Below are positions 25,899 to 35,954 of a stretch of DNA of 58,840 nt, one piece after another. Positions within the stretch are counted from its first letter, which is position 1, and each line of letters opens with the position of its first letter. Location: positions 1 through 58,840 of the forward strand of contig BNVH01000009.1 of assembly GCA_025997955.1 (NCBI GenBank). The letters run 5' to 3'. The notes below the pieces were generated by a model. That model was not told the origin of the DNA. It was given only the letters and a program-made list of their open reading frames with translations, and ran no database searches. The stretch comes from Synergistales bacterium. GTDB lineage: Bacteria; Synergistota; Synergistia; Synergistales; Aminobacteriaceae. A program made the position numbers and the translations under genes.

Positions 25899-28800
25899 AT
25901 GCAAAAAGAACCGAGTTTGCGCAAGCAAGAGGGAACAAGCGGCAGAAGGCGGCGCGCCAAGCGGACGTGGCTCTACGTTTTGTTGGGGGTTTTGGGGATA
26001 TTCGCCATAGGCGGAACTATCATCTCCGTTATGGACATAGCGGGTGACATCATCGCTAATTTGGCTTCTGACGCCGTGCGTGAAAAGACCGGAATGACAC
26101 TATCAGTTGGGGCTACGCGCGGGAACCCCGTGCGGGGCTATACCTTCGAGAACGTATCCCTCACGTCAGGAAAAGAGACGGTACTGGCGGCCAAGAGCAT
26201 AAACGGAACCATTGACTTCGTTTCTCTGCTCCGCGCCTCCCCTCGCCTCTCGCTTCTTGCCATTGACGGAGTGGATATAGAGGACTTGAACGGTTTTATA
26301 TCGAAGATACAGAAGTTAGTCTCCGCTGACGATGAAACGAAGGATTCCGACGGGGGATTCAATGCTTCGAGTTTGCCGCTTAACCGAATATCGCTCCGAA
26401 ACAGCCGATTTACTTACAAAGACTCGGGCGCGGCTTACACGCTTGACGCGCGCGACATTGAGGCGCGTCTTGAAGGGAGCGGCGACGATTTATCGCTTCA
26501 CATCAACGCGGCGGCGGCTATTAATGGTCTTTCCGTCGAAGGGCTTGTCAGGCTTGATGTCAAACAGGACGCGTTAGTTATCAACCAAGGCGATTTGCGC
26601 GCGGGCAAGGGGCAACTGAAGATTGCGGGCACAGTGAAGCTGACTTCACAGCCTCTTCTCGACCTCCGAGGGTCTATACGCGACCTTGAAATTTCAGAGC
26701 TTCACGCTATTTTACCAGATATCGGGGGTGATGACTACGTAGGAGCCATGAACGCTGACTTCTCCATAGAGGGGCAGGGAAGCGACCTCGCGGTTTCGTC
26801 AAGCCTCGACTTTAAGGGTTCGCGCTTGAGCGGCTACCCTATAGAATCGCTGTCCGCGAACGCTAAATACGCGCGTCTAAGGCTTACGGTGGACAATCTG
26901 AAAGCGAGCTCCCTCGGCATCCCATTAGAGGGCAGCATGGCTGTCGCGATGCGCACCGGCGAGCCAGTCTCCGTCATGGTCAAGTTAGAGGGCGGCAACG
27001 CGCCCTTATCGGAAATAGCGAAGCTCTACCCGCAAATCGGCAAAACCGACGGCAAAGTCGACCGTTTTAGCGTCAATATTCAGGGTCCCGTCGACTCACT
27101 TTCCGGCGCGGTAGAGCTGTCCTCGTCGTCCCTTGCCCTGCTGAACCGAAAAATTGAAAACCTCGCGCTGCAGATAAAGCTATCTAAGGGTAGTAACGCG
27201 TCCGTCAGCGGCAAGTGTGTGATAGACGGCGCACAGACGTTTGTCCAGGGTTCGATTTCGTCGCTTTTATCCGGCCCGAGCTTAGATTTGACGGCCAATC
27301 TGAGGAATCTCGACGTCAAAAAAATCTCAGATCTCATCCCGGACGCGAAAAAATACAACCTCGCAGGACAGCTTGCCGCCGACATCTCCGTCAAAGGTAA
27401 GATGTCCGCGCCCTCTGTAAGCGGGAAACTCAGCAGTCCGAAATTCACCGCGCTCAACTACACTCTTATAGAGCCATCCCTCTCTTTTTTATGGGAAAAG
27501 GACTCATTCACGCTGAAAGAAAGCGGCGGAACGTGGAACGGCATTCCGCTCAAAGCAAGCGGCACAGTTGGCCCTCTCTCGTCCGCCACGCCAACCATCA
27601 ACATGACGGCGCGGTTGGCCTTTAAGTCGGAAACTCTGACGGAAAGCCTGAAGCCCATCGTGCCCGACATAGAGACGTATAAACTAAGGGATTACAAACT
27701 CAAGGGAACGGTTGAGGCCGGCGTGAAAATCACGGGAAAACTGCCCTCCCCCAAGATTGACTTGTCCGTGTCCTCCCCTACGCTTTCGGCGTTAGACTCA
27801 GTGACGCTGAAGGGCTTAGATGTCACAGCGGCTTTGCCGGGCGGCGCGGCGGAATTTAGCGCCGAGCGATTCGAGGTGAAGGCTCATGCCGCTTCTTTAG
27901 TCGCGGCTGGGATAGGGCTGCAAAGTCCGGGCTTATCGGTGACGCGGGACGGACGGCAAATTCGCGTAGACGCCACGGCCAAGAGCGGCGAGGGCTCCAT
28001 AACTGGCGGCGGCGCTGTGACAACTGCTCAGAACGGCGCGGACACAATGGACATGGCGTTTAGCCTGAATAAACTTGACCTCGCGCCGGTGGCCAAAAGC
28101 AGCGGGCTTTCCATAGCCGGCGTTCTGACTGGAAAAGTCGCTTTATCCGGCGCGGCGCTAAATCCTAATATATCTTTCACAGGAAGTGTGCCGCGCCTGA
28201 GCGCTGAGGGGATTACTCTTGACAGTGTAGCGGCTGATATTTCCGGAAACGCTAAACTCCTCAAAATCAATTCACTCAAGGCAAGCGTCGGAGGCGCGCC
28301 TCTGTCCGCGACTGGGAGTGTGAACACCGAACCCTTCGGCGCCAACGTTGACATCACCGGGTCAGGTCTTGATCTCGCGGCGCTGACCGCCGGAATGCCG
28401 GATTTGAAAGGTCAGGCGCTGGGTAAGTTCGACCTTCAGTTCAACGTCAAGACAAACAATAGCGGAGCGTCAAACGGTTCTGGAAGCCTCCGTTCTTCCG
28501 CGCTGACTCTGTACGGCATGAAGCTCTCCAACATCGTTTTGCCGCTTTCGCTCTCACCCGCGTCTTTCAAGTCGGAGAACGCCTCGCTGACGCTCTACGG
28601 AGGCAAGGCCGCTAACACGTTCAGCCTTGACATGAAGACGATGAAATTCAGCGATACACTAAACGTGAACGGAGTTGACGTGAACGCATTGGCTCAGGAC
28701 GTGAGCGGCGGTCTTGGCGGGAAAATCACCGGCAAGGGCAACCTCTCTATGAAGCTCAGTGGTTCTGTCTCCCCGAAACTATCTTACTCGGGCAGCGGTG

Positions 28801-29501
28801 AGTTCACGATGGGCGAAGGGGCTATTAGCGACTTTTCGGGGCTTAATCTGCTGACTAAAGCCTATGGAGTGAACGGTATACGATACACGCGCGTCACCGC
28901 GCCACTACGGGTCGACGCCACGAAGCTGACAATCGCGAAAGGCGCGTCCGCCGTGCCTCCGGCGAACGACCCGCTCTACAAAAGCGCCAGCTTAGTCGAA
29001 GACGGAGCTCTGACGCTCGACCAGGCAAAAAAGCTCTATTTCGTGGCCGACCTCAACGTAAATCTTCAGCTTCTCAACATGTTGACAGGCGGCGCGGCAG
29101 GCGGCGCTGAGGCGCTGATCAAGGGCGGTGTCAACGATATAGGTAAAAATCTCGAGGGCATCCTAAGGGGCGCGGTCAACGCCGGAATAGAGAAAGGGAA
29201 AGACGCGGATTTCCGCAGCGCGACGGTCAAGATAACCGGCACGTCCGAGAAGCCGTCTTTTGCCTTAGTGAAGATCGCTCCGTCAGCCGCAAAAGAAGAG
29301 ACCCCTCAGACCAAGCAGCCCACCCCTCAGACACCGCAAACACCCGCACAGCCCAGTGTGCAGCCATTTATCCCGAAGCCCGGCGAGAGCGCGCAAAGCC
29401 CGGCAAATACGCCTGAAAAAACCCCCTCCCTTGAAGATAAAGCCAAGGAAGAGATCGACAGGGCAGTTCGCAGGGGTCTTGAGGGTATCTTTAAACGATA
29501 A
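25899..29501 (+). CDS. Large AsmA/TamB-like protein
   Basis: This 1200-residue protein has a basic cytoplasmic N terminus and one membrane helix (about residues 26-48). An AsmA-type repetitive region (VREKTGMTLSVGATRGNPVRG, many LSGKL/ISVKGKMSAPSVSG units) follows. The C-terminal part (about 880-1120) resembles AsmA_2. A Pro/Gln/Thr-rich tail precedes a final helix. It likely spans the periplasm as a second lipid-transfer or envelope-assembly protein beside tamB. AAAGGAAG precedes the ATG. The Pro-rich tail is unusual for the family. Confidence 0.8.
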   Translation: MQKEPSLRKQEGTSGRRRRAKRTWLYVLLGVLGIFAIGGTIISVMDIAGDIIANLASDAVREKTGMTLSVGATRGNPVRGYTFENVSLTSGKETVLAAKSINGTIDFVSLLRASPRLSLLAIDGVDIEDLNGFISKIQKLVSADDETKDSDGGFNASSLPLNRISLRNSRFTYKDSGAAYTLDARDIEARLEGSGDDLSLHINAAAAINGLSVEGLVRLDVKQDALVINQGDLRAGKGQLKIAGTVKLTSQPLLDLRGSIRDLEISELHAILPDIGGDDYVGAMNADFSIEGQGSDLAVSSSLDFKGSRLSGYPIESLSANAKYARLRLTVDNLKASSLGIPLEGSMAVAMRTGEPVSVMVKLEGGNAPLSEIAKLYPQIGKTDGKVDRFSVNIQGPVDSLSGAVELSSSSLALLNRKIENLALQIKLSKGSNASVSGKCVIDGAQTFVQGSISSLLSGPSLDLTANLRNLDVKKISDLIPDAKKYNLAGQLAADISVKGKMSAPSVSGKLSSPKFTALNYTLIEPSLSFLWEKDSFTLKESGGTWNGIPLKASGTVGPLSSATPTINMTARLAFKSETLTESLKPIVPDIETYKLRDYKLKGTVEAGVKITGKLPSPKIDLSVSSPTLSALDSVTLKGLDVTAALPGGAAEFSAERFEVKAHAASLVAAGIGLQSPGLSVTRDGRQIRVDATAKSGEGSITGGGAVTTAQNGADTMDMAFSLNKLDLAPVAKSSGLSIAGVLTGKVALSGAALNPNISFTGSVPRLSAEGITLDSVAADISGNAKLLKINSLKASVGGAPLSATGSVNTEPFGANVDITGSGLDLAALTAGMPDLKGQALGKFDLQFNVKTNNSGASNGSGSLRSSALTLYGMKLSNIVLPLSLSPASFKSENASLTLYGGKAANTFSLDMKTMKFSDTLNVNGVDVNALAQDVSGGLGGKITGKGNLSMKLSGSVSPKLSYSGSGEFTMGEGAISDFSGLNLLTKAYGVNGIRYTRVTAPLRVDATKLTIAKGASAVPPANDPLYKSASLVEDGALTLDQAKKLYFVADLNVNLQLLNMLTGGAAGGAEALIKGGVNDIGKNLEGILRGAVNAGIEKGKDADFRSATVKITGTSEKPSFALVKIAPSAAKEETPQTKQPTPQTPQTPAQPSVQPFIPKPGESAQSPANTPEKTPSLEDKAKEEIDRAVRRGLEGIFKR

Positions 29502-29507
29502 ATATTT

Positions 29508-29542
29508 AAGGGTGCGACGCCAAAATTTGGTATCGCGCCCTT
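29508..29542. terminator. Hairpin between convergent AsmA-like gene and dnaG
   Basis: AAGGGTGCGA pairs with TCGCGCCCTT (10 bp with one G-U), with inner CCAAA/TTTGG pairing. The position between two convergent genes suggests a shared terminator; T runs are poor. Confidence 0.55.
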
Positions 29543-29545
29543 GAC

Positions 29546-31303
29546 TCAGTTCTCGTGCCGGACTGTAGCTTTATATTTAATCTGTATCGCCACGCGCCTA
29601 AACTCCTCTAACTCTTGGAGCGTGGCCTCTTGGCGTTTCATACGAGCGTCGAGGTATTTCAGACGGCGTTGCGCGTACCTGCGCTTCAGACCTTCTATCA
29701 CAACCTCAGTCGGATTCACCGTGTCTTCGTCGTCCTGTGAGAAAGTAAGCCCCTCGCAAAATCTGTCGCCGTGCGCTATGACGGACAAAGGAAAGCTATC
29801 TCCCATGCTGTGCCAACGAGATTCGAGCTCGTCCGGCGACTCCGCGCTCAGAGCCATTACTATCTCCTTTACGCGCGCGTCCGCTATTAAAGGCAAAATT
29901 TCCTCTATGTCGCAAGTCATCCTAAACAATTCGTCTCTTCGGAGCAGCGCGCAGAGCGCGGCCTCAAGAGGGTGAGCGGCGTCAGTGGGCTTACCGCTGT
30001 GTCCCTCGGCGACGTGTCTTTCGGGCGCGGCGCGCTTCTCGCGGCGCGCTTTGTCTAACTCCTGCCAAAACTGATTTGGGTAAAAGCCCATGTCAGCGGA
30101 CAGCTTGGGGACGTATGGCGCTATGCTGGCCGGGGAGAGCTGCAAAAGCCCGTCGAAGAGCGAGTTAAGCCCCTGTTTGCGCGTGGACGCTTCATCCAAA
30201 AGTGGCTTTACGCTTTGCAGGTGCTGCAAAATCATGGGCTTGGCGTCTTGGACGGCCTGCTCGAAAAGCTCTTTCCCATTTTCGCCGCTCAGCAGTTCGT
30301 CCGGGTCCTTGCCTGTAGGCAAAGATATTACATATATATCAAGCCCCGCCGTCTGCAAGGTGTACATACCGCGTATCGTGGCCGCCTGCCCAGCCGCGTC
30401 ACTGTCGTAACAGATAAAACACCTGTTGCTGAAGCGTTTTATCAGTCTTGCCTGCTCTTCTGTCAGGGATGTTCCAAGCGAGGCCACGGCCTCCGTGAAA
30501 CCACGCGTATGGAGTCTCAGCGCGTCCATGTAACCCTCCACTAAAATGGCGCGGTTTTTCTCTTTGATAGCGCTCTTGGCCGCTTGGAGCAGATAAAGGT
30601 TGCGGCGCTTGCTGTATATCGTGCCCTCGGGGCTGTTCAGATATTTCGCGCCCTCCCCGTCCACAAGACGTCCGCCGAACGCTATCAGCCTCCCGGATAT
30701 GTCGCGAATCGGGAACATCACCCGCCCTCGAAAACGGTCAAATAGACCTTTTGGACCGCTTATAAGCAACCCGGCCTCTATGGCGTCGTTAGACGAAATA
30801 CCCGAGGACTCTAAGTATCGCCTTAGCGAATCCCACGAGGCGGCGTTCCAGCCAATCTCAAAACGAGACGCGTCGCTCTCTGAGATATCGCGTCTTTTTA
30901 GGTAAGCGCGAGCCGCCTCTCCCTCCGGCGCGGACAAGGCCATGCGGAAATTTTTCTGCGCAAGCTCCATCACGTCATAAAGACTGCGTTTGCTTTTTTC
31001 TTTAGAGGAGCGCTGGTCTTGATTCAGCTCCACTCCGGCGCGGTCGGCAAGAAGCGAGAGAGCCTCCACAAAACTCATTCCCTCCGTCTCCATTACGAAG
31101 CTGAACACATCGCCGCCCTTGCCGCAGCCAAAGCAGTGATAATTTTGATACTCGCGCGAGACGTTAAATGACGGCGTCTTTTCGCTGTGAAACGGACACA
31201 ACCCAAGAAAGCCGCGCCCCGAAGGGAAAAGACGCACCCTGTCTCCTATGACGTCTACAATATCTACTCGCTCTTTGACGATTTTCGCGTCGTCGCTTGC
31301 CAT
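29546..31303 (-). CDS. dnaG: DNA primase
   Basis: This 585-residue enzyme makes RNA primers for replication. The N-terminal zinc finger is complete (Cys36, His39, Cys57, Cys60). The catalytic core has the TOPRIM motifs VEGYMDAL and CYDSDAAGQ, and the C-terminal 130 residues form the helicase-binding domain. AAGGTGA precedes the ATG. The usual partner rpoD is not next to it; it stands alone, convergent with the AsmA-like gene. Confidence 0.96.
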   Translation of the reverse strand: MASDDAKIVKERVDIVDVIGDRVRLFPSGRGFLGLCPFHSEKTPSFNVSREYQNYHCFGCGKGGDVFSFVMETEGMSFVEALSLLADRAGVELNQDQRSSKEKSKRSLYDVMELAQKNFRMALSAPEGEAARAYLKRRDISESDASRFEIGWNAASWDSLRRYLESSGISSNDAIEAGLLISGPKGLFDRFRGRVMFPIRDISGRLIAFGGRLVDGEGAKYLNSPEGTIYSKRRNLYLLQAAKSAIKEKNRAILVEGYMDALRLHTRGFTEAVASLGTSLTEEQARLIKRFSNRCFICYDSDAAGQAATIRGMYTLQTAGLDIYVISLPTGKDPDELLSGENGKELFEQAVQDAKPMILQHLQSVKPLLDEASTRKQGLNSLFDGLLQLSPASIAPYVPKLSADMGFYPNQFWQELDKARREKRAAPERHVAEGHSGKPTDAAHPLEAALCALLRRDELFRMTCDIEEILPLIADARVKEIVMALSAESPDELESRWHSMGDSFPLSVIAHGDRFCEGLTFSQDDEDTVNPTEVVIEGLKRRYAQRRLKYLDARMKRQEATLQELEEFRRVAIQIKYKATVRHEN

Positions 31304-31350
31304 TTGATTATCACCTTTTCAGCTGTTTATAAAGTATGACAAGTATAACA

Positions 31351-31359
31351 TGCTATAAT
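31351..31359 (+). promoter_or_regulatory. Extended -10 promoter of the S9 peptidase gene
   Basis: TGC followed directly by TATAAT, about 42 bases upstream of the start codon. No clear -35 element is seen, as is common for extended -10 promoters. Confidence 0.55.
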
Positions 31360-31401
31360 TTAGGATACATTAATTGTCACAATCGGGGGGAATATATATA
31401 A

Positions 31402-33471
31402 ATGAAACGTAAAGTTGAGCAAAACGACCTTTTGAATTTTTATTTTCCGTCCAACCCGTCTTTTTCGCCCACAGGCGAGCGCTTGGCTTATCGCGTGTCA
31501 CGCCCAACACTCGAAAAAAACGGATACGACTCCGATATTTGGGTTTACAATCTAGCGGAAAAAACAAACACAAGACTTACCGCGTCGGGAGAGGAAAAAT
31601 TTTTCTGTTGGAGCGCGGACGGCGGTAAGCTGATATTTGCCTCTCACAGAAAAGACACGCTTGAAAAAGAGCCGCCTACAGGCAAAAGAACGGTTTTTTG
31701 GTCTATCCCGGTGTCGGGCGGCGAGGCTATGCGGTTTTTTGACGTTCCGTACGCCGCTAAATCTATAGAGGCGTTAGATGAGCGCAGATATCTTCTCACG
31801 CTCACGCGAGAACCGGAAAAAACCGACGACAACCCGGATATGATGGTTTTTGAGCAAGTTCCCCTCATGACAAACGGCAAGGGTTTTACGGGTCAGCAGC
31901 GTACCGCCTTAGCTATTTACAACTCTCAGACCAAAGAGTTTAGCCTTTTAACCCCTCCCCTATTCGATGTTTTGCGCGCCTTTACGCTCAGCGGCAAGTC
32001 AGAAGCGCTTGTGGTGGGCGTTGAATACAAAGACGTCAAGCCTGAGACAAACGCCGTATATAAGATAAATCTTGTAAGCGGCGAAATGAAGATTCTGAGC
32101 GCTTGCGCTCCCGACTTTACGTTCGCTCACGCCGCTTGGTGGAATGACGCCGTCATTGTTACGGGCACAGACCGCCAAAAGAGCGGCGCGAACGAGAACC
32201 TCAAGTTTTATATTCTTAATGAAGACGAACAGTGCGAACCGTTGAGATGCATCAGCCCCGACGTTGACAATAGTTTCGTAAACGCCATTGTGGCTGACAG
32301 CCATTACGGTTGTTCCGAGCTTGGAGGCGCGTTTTTTCCGTTTGAGGGAAACTTTTTTGCCGATAGCGCCGAGGAGATTGTCGCGGGAGGGGCGTATGTG
32401 GAGGGGCTTGTGTGTTGCGTTACAAGCGGCATGAAGAGTCGCCTTTCTCTCATGCGCGAAAATAGACCTCTTATGCAACTCACATTCAAAACCTCAGCGA
32501 TAGTGGATTATACGGTTTTTTATCAAGAGCAGCTTGTTGACACAGACGCTCCGCGCGCGTCCGAGGGACGCATAGCGTTTGTAGCCTATGAGGGGCTTTA
32601 TCCGAGTGAGCTTTATATTTTGGAGAACGGCGTGGAAAAGCGGCTCACGGGCTTTAACCGCCCGCTCTTTGACGAACTGAATATCTCTCAACCGATTCAC
32701 TTTACGGTCGATAACGGCTTTGATACCAAGATAGACGGTTGGTATCTAAAGCCTGTCGGATTCAAGGGGGGCGAAAAATACCCCACGATACTGAACGTCC
32801 ACGGCGGTCCCAAGGTGGCTTTCGGCGACATATACCACCACGAAATGCAGTGTTGGGCCGCGCGCGGATATGCGGTTATCTACTGCAACCCGCGCGGTAG
32901 CGACGGACTGGGAAGCGAATTCGCCGATATTAGGGGCAAATACGGCAAGGATGATTTTCACGATATTTTGACGTTTGTGGACTGGTGCGTCAAAAATCTC
33001 AGTTTTGTGGACGGTTCGCGCCTCGGCATTACGGGCGGCTCTTATGGCGGATGGATGACGAACTGGGCCATAACTCATACGGATATTTTCAAGGCGGCCG
33101 TATCCCAGCGCGGCATAAGCAACTGGATATCGAAGTTCGGCTCTTGCGATATAGGCTACTATTATGTCGAAGACCAGCACCTCGGCACACCTTGGAGGAA
33201 CTCCGAGAATCCATGGCGCGACTCGCCTCTGAAATATGCCGAGTATCTTTCGCAGGTCAAGACCCCGACGCTCTTCGTTCATTCTGAAGAGGATTTTAGG
33301 TGTGAGCTTGGGCAGGGTCTTCAGATGTTTACCGCCTTGAAAATTTTCGGCGTGGAGAGTAAACTTTGTGTATTCAAAGGGGAAAATCACGAGCTTAGCC
33401 GCTCTGGCAAGCCGCTCAATCGTTTGTCGCGTCTTAGGGAGATAGCGGAGTGGTTTGACGGGCATCTTTAA
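31402..33471 (+). CDS. S9-family prolyl oligopeptidase / acylaminoacyl-peptidase-like serine peptidase
   Basis: This 689-residue protein has an N-terminal beta-propeller (about residues 1-430, with NPSFSPTGERLAYRVSRPTL) that gates access to a C-terminal alpha/beta-hydrolase domain. The nucleophile Ser is in GGSYGGWMTNWA. The other catalytic residues are the Asp in LFVHSEEDFRCELGQ and the His in GENHELSRSGKP. It likely trims short peptides in the cytoplasm; there is no signal peptide. It suits an amino-acid-fermenting organism. Confidence 0.9.
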   Translation: MKRKVEQNDLLNFYFPSNPSFSPTGERLAYRVSRPTLEKNGYDSDIWVYNLAEKTNTRLTASGEEKFFCWSADGGKLIFASHRKDTLEKEPPTGKRTVFWSIPVSGGEAMRFFDVPYAAKSIEALDERRYLLTLTREPEKTDDNPDMMVFEQVPLMTNGKGFTGQQRTALAIYNSQTKEFSLLTPPLFDVLRAFTLSGKSEALVVGVEYKDVKPETNAVYKINLVSGEMKILSACAPDFTFAHAAWWNDAVIVTGTDRQKSGANENLKFYILNEDEQCEPLRCISPDVDNSFVNAIVADSHYGCSELGGAFFPFEGNFFADSAEEIVAGGAYVEGLVCCVTSGMKSRLSLMRENRPLMQLTFKTSAIVDYTVFYQEQLVDTDAPRASEGRIAFVAYEGLYPSELYILENGVEKRLTGFNRPLFDELNISQPIHFTVDNGFDTKIDGWYLKPVGFKGGEKYPTILNVHGGPKVAFGDIYHHEMQCWAARGYAVIYCNPRGSDGLGSEFADIRGKYGKDDFHDILTFVDWCVKNLSFVDGSRLGITGGSYGGWMTNWAITHTDIFKAAVSQRGISNWISKFGSCDIGYYYVEDQHLGTPWRNSENPWRDSPLKYAEYLSQVKTPTLFVHSEEDFRCELGQGLQMFTALKIFGVESKLCVFKGENHELSRSGKPLNRLSRLREIAEWFDGHL

Positions 33472-33508
33472 TTTTAAATAAAATTAAAAATTAGGGAGAG
33501 GATTTACT

Positions 33509-35623
33509 GTGAAGTTACAGGCTAAAATGTTGTCAGGCGTTTTAAGCGCGGCAATCGTAGTTCTCAGCGTTATGATTTTCGGTGTGATATGGCAGGTATC
33601 GGCTTCTTCCACGCAGGTCGCGAGAAATATCCTAAAAAGCGACTCGGCGGCGGCGGCAAACGTGATAGCCAGAGATATGGTCAGCAACATAACGGCGGTC
33701 AAGGCGTTGGCCGACTTGGTATCGGCGGTGGATTACAAAGACGACTCCGCGCGATACGACATCGTCAATATGGCGAAAACCTATATCGAAGCCAACCCCG
33801 AGTTCGCCGCCGTGTGGATAATATGTGAACCCAATGCCTACGATGGCGAAGACGCCCGGTACGCGGACACGGACGAGTTTCGGCGGGGCGACGGAAGGAT
33901 GGTCGTCACATACAGTTGGGAGAACGGAAAGGCGGTCCGCTCTACAAGCGTCCTCAAACAGGAAACCCTCAAGACTGCCAACTGGTATCAGATTCCACTC
34001 ACGAACGGAAAAGAGAGCGTGATCGAGCCTCTTTTGTACAGCTATACCGGTAAAGCCGCCGACAATATCCTTATGACGACATACGGCGCTCCTGTCAAGA
34101 GGGACGGCAAAACAATAGGAGTGGCCGGCATCGACGTTTCCTTGGAAGAAATAGACAAGATCGTCTCCAATCTCACCGTACCGAAGGGCGCTAGCGCGGC
34201 TTTGGTGTCCAACGGAGGAACAATAGTGAGCGGCTTTGGGAGAGAGTTCTTGGGCAAAAACTACAGAGATCTCGGTTTTCCAAGAGCGGACGCCATTCTG
34301 TCCGATATAAAGAACGGTAAATCCTCGTTCTCTGGGTCCAGAACCCTCGAAGGAGACCCGGCCATTGTCTTCCGCGAAGCCGTGCAGTTAGCCAATACAG
34401 GAACCCCGTGGTCTTTAACGGTAGCGATTCCCACCAACATAATCAATGAGCCTGCTAAGTTACTGACGCGACACATCATAATCGGCGCGTTTGTCGGTCT
34501 TCTCGCGCTTGGCGTCGTAGTGACGCTCTTGGTGCGCCGCATCGTAAAACCGATTCACGTCACTTGCGACCGGCTGTCCCGATTTGGGGAATTAGACCTC
34601 AGGGAAATTGCGGACGCTTTAGACCTCAGAAAAGGCAACGATGAAATCGGAGAAATGACCAGGGCCATACATAAACTTCAAAGCGTCCTCAGAGAAATGG
34701 TGCAAACCTTAGAGCGAGAGGCCGACAACTTTACCGCCTCGTCCGAACTCTTGGCGTCAACCTCAACCAAGTCGGTAGCGGAGTCGAACGCCGTAAATGA
34801 AGCGGTGGAAAAAGTCTCATTGCTGCTTGAACAGAACAACAAATCTTTGGAGGCGACCAATGTTGGGGCGCAAGACGTGGCGACGGCGGCGTCAAGCGCG
34901 GCGGAGATGGCCGTAGGCGCGGCGGAGAACGCCTCCCGTACAAGTTCGCTGAGCGATAGCGCCGTGAAAGAGGTGGAAAGCGTCGTGATTGAGATGGACA
35001 GACTGCGCGAGCATACGTTGGTCTGTGATAACAACATAAAAGAACTCTCGACCTCCGTGGGTTCCATTTCCGGCTTCGTATCGTCGATATCGAGCATCGC
35101 CGCGCAGACGAACCTTTTGGCTTTGAACGCCGCTATAGAGGCGGCCCGCGCCGGCGACGCCGGACGCGGTTTCGCGGTGGTGGCGGACGAGGTGCGAAAA
35201 CTCGCGGAGGAATCCAACAGCGCGGCGAAACAAGTGGCTACTTTAGTCACGTCTCTGGGGCAAGCAACCGAAGCGTCGCAGTCGGTGTTTAGCGAACTTC
35301 GCGACGGCCTCGCCAAAGTGCAGGGCGATGCCAAACACGCTGTAAGTAATCTTGGACAAGCTCAGGACGAGATCAATAAAGTGGCCGAAGCTATACAGGG
35401 AATGGCGGCGACGTCCGAAGAGCAGGCCGCGAACAGCAGCGAGATGACTGAGAGCATCAAATTGACAATCGCCGCGATTGGCGATGTTCAGCGCGTAGTG
35501 GAGAATATACGCGTATCAGCCAAAGAAACGCTGACGACATCCGAACACGTCGAAAACGAATCTCAAAATCTCGCGCAGGGTTCCGAAAAATTGAAGGGGC
35601 TTCTCTCTCAGTTTACAATATAA
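33509..35623 (+). CDS. Methyl-accepting chemotaxis protein with double-Cache sensor
   Basis: This 704-residue chemoreceptor starts at GTG after GGGAGAGG. It has a first membrane helix (about 8-30), a periplasmic double-Cache domain (about 35-300, with WYQIPLTNGKESVIEPLLYS and GVAGIDVSLEEI), a second helix (about 325-345), HAMP and the signalling domain (SIAAQTNLLALNAAIEAARA, then GRGFAVVADEVRKLAEES). Double-Cache receptors commonly bind amino acids, but the residues seen here do not prove that. It lies 37 bases after the peptidase gene and may be co-transcribed. Confidence 0.94.
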   Translation: MKLQAKMLSGVLSAAIVVLSVMIFGVIWQVSASSTQVARNILKSDSAAAANVIARDMVSNITAVKALADLVSAVDYKDDSARYDIVNMAKTYIEANPEFAAVWIICEPNAYDGEDARYADTDEFRRGDGRMVVTYSWENGKAVRSTSVLKQETLKTANWYQIPLTNGKESVIEPLLYSYTGKAADNILMTTYGAPVKRDGKTIGVAGIDVSLEEIDKIVSNLTVPKGASAALVSNGGTIVSGFGREFLGKNYRDLGFPRADAILSDIKNGKSSFSGSRTLEGDPAIVFREAVQLANTGTPWSLTVAIPTNIINEPAKLLTRHIIIGAFVGLLALGVVVTLLVRRIVKPIHVTCDRLSRFGELDLREIADALDLRKGNDEIGEMTRAIHKLQSVLREMVQTLEREADNFTASSELLASTSTKSVAESNAVNEAVEKVSLLLEQNNKSLEATNVGAQDVATAASSAAEMAVGAAENASRTSSLSDSAVKEVESVVIEMDRLREHTLVCDNNIKELSTSVGSISGFVSSISSIAAQTNLLALNAAIEAARAGDAGRGFAVVADEVRKLAEESNSAAKQVATLVTSLGQATEASQSVFSELRDGLAKVQGDAKHAVSNLGQAQDEINKVAEAIQGMAATSEEQAANSSEMTESIKLTIAAIGDVQRVVENIRVSAKETLTTSEHVENESQNLAQGSEKLKGLLSQFTI

Positions 35624-35667
35624 TTCAGTTCGAGCTTCAGTTCGGAACAGGGGCGCAAAGTTGCCTC

Positions 35668-35696
35668 TTGACAAGCGTATAATCTGCATATAGAAT
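35668..35696 (+). promoter_or_regulatory. Consensus sigma-70 promoter of the attenuator-transporter unit
   Basis: A perfect TTGACA (35668-35673), exactly 17 bases, and TAGAAT (35691-35696). Transcription would begin near 35703, leaving about 250 bases of leader before the transporter. Confidence 0.85.
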
Positions 35697-35741
35697 GCAC
35701 AAGTCGTTTGATTACATATTTCACGAAAGGAGTGGCTCGCG

Positions 35742-35861
35742 GTGATAAAAGTTTCTTCAAGAAAAACGGAATCGGCCTTGGCGCTGTTTAGTTTTAGCCT
35801 CCTCCTCGTTATTATAGTCACGCTTATTCGCGGGTCCTCTGTTTGGGTGGTCGGCGTCTGA
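35742..35861 (+). CDS. Leucine/valine/isoleucine-rich leader peptide (or small membrane protein)
   Basis: A GTG with AAAGGAG nine bases upstream opens a 39-codon frame ending in TGA. The middle is SFSLLLVIIVTLIRG, including three consecutive CTC Leu codons, then Val-Ile-Ile-Val. This mirrors ilv/leu leader peptides of other bacteria. A terminator follows 24 bases after the stop codon, and an alternative pairing overlaps the 3' end of the frame, as in ribosome-mediated attenuation. The hydrophobic stretch could also be a single membrane helix of a small accessory transporter subunit; the two ideas are not exclusive. It is too short for most gene finders. Confidence 0.65.
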   Translation: MIKVSSRKTESALALFSFSLLLVIIVTLIRGSSVWVVGV

Positions 35862-35885
35862 GCGCCGTCGTTTTGAAAAAAATCC

Positions 35886-35918
35886 AAACCGGAACCCGAA
35901 AAAGGTTCCGGTTTTTTT
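35886..35918 (+). terminator. Intrinsic terminator of the attenuator
   Basis: AAACCGGAACC (35886-35896) pairs perfectly over 11 bp with GGTTCCGGTTT (35904-35914), loop CGAAAAA, and the T run extends to 35918. It lies between the leader peptide and the transporter, so it must be read through for transporter expression. Confidence 0.9.
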
Positions 35919-35954
35919 ATGAATAAAAAATTTAAATATTCGGAGGGGTTTTGT

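Noticed and set aside
35919..35954. Upstream ATG as start of the YkvI-like transporter
   Set aside because: It abuts the terminator T run and has no ribosome binding site; the ATG at 35955 has GGAGGGG.
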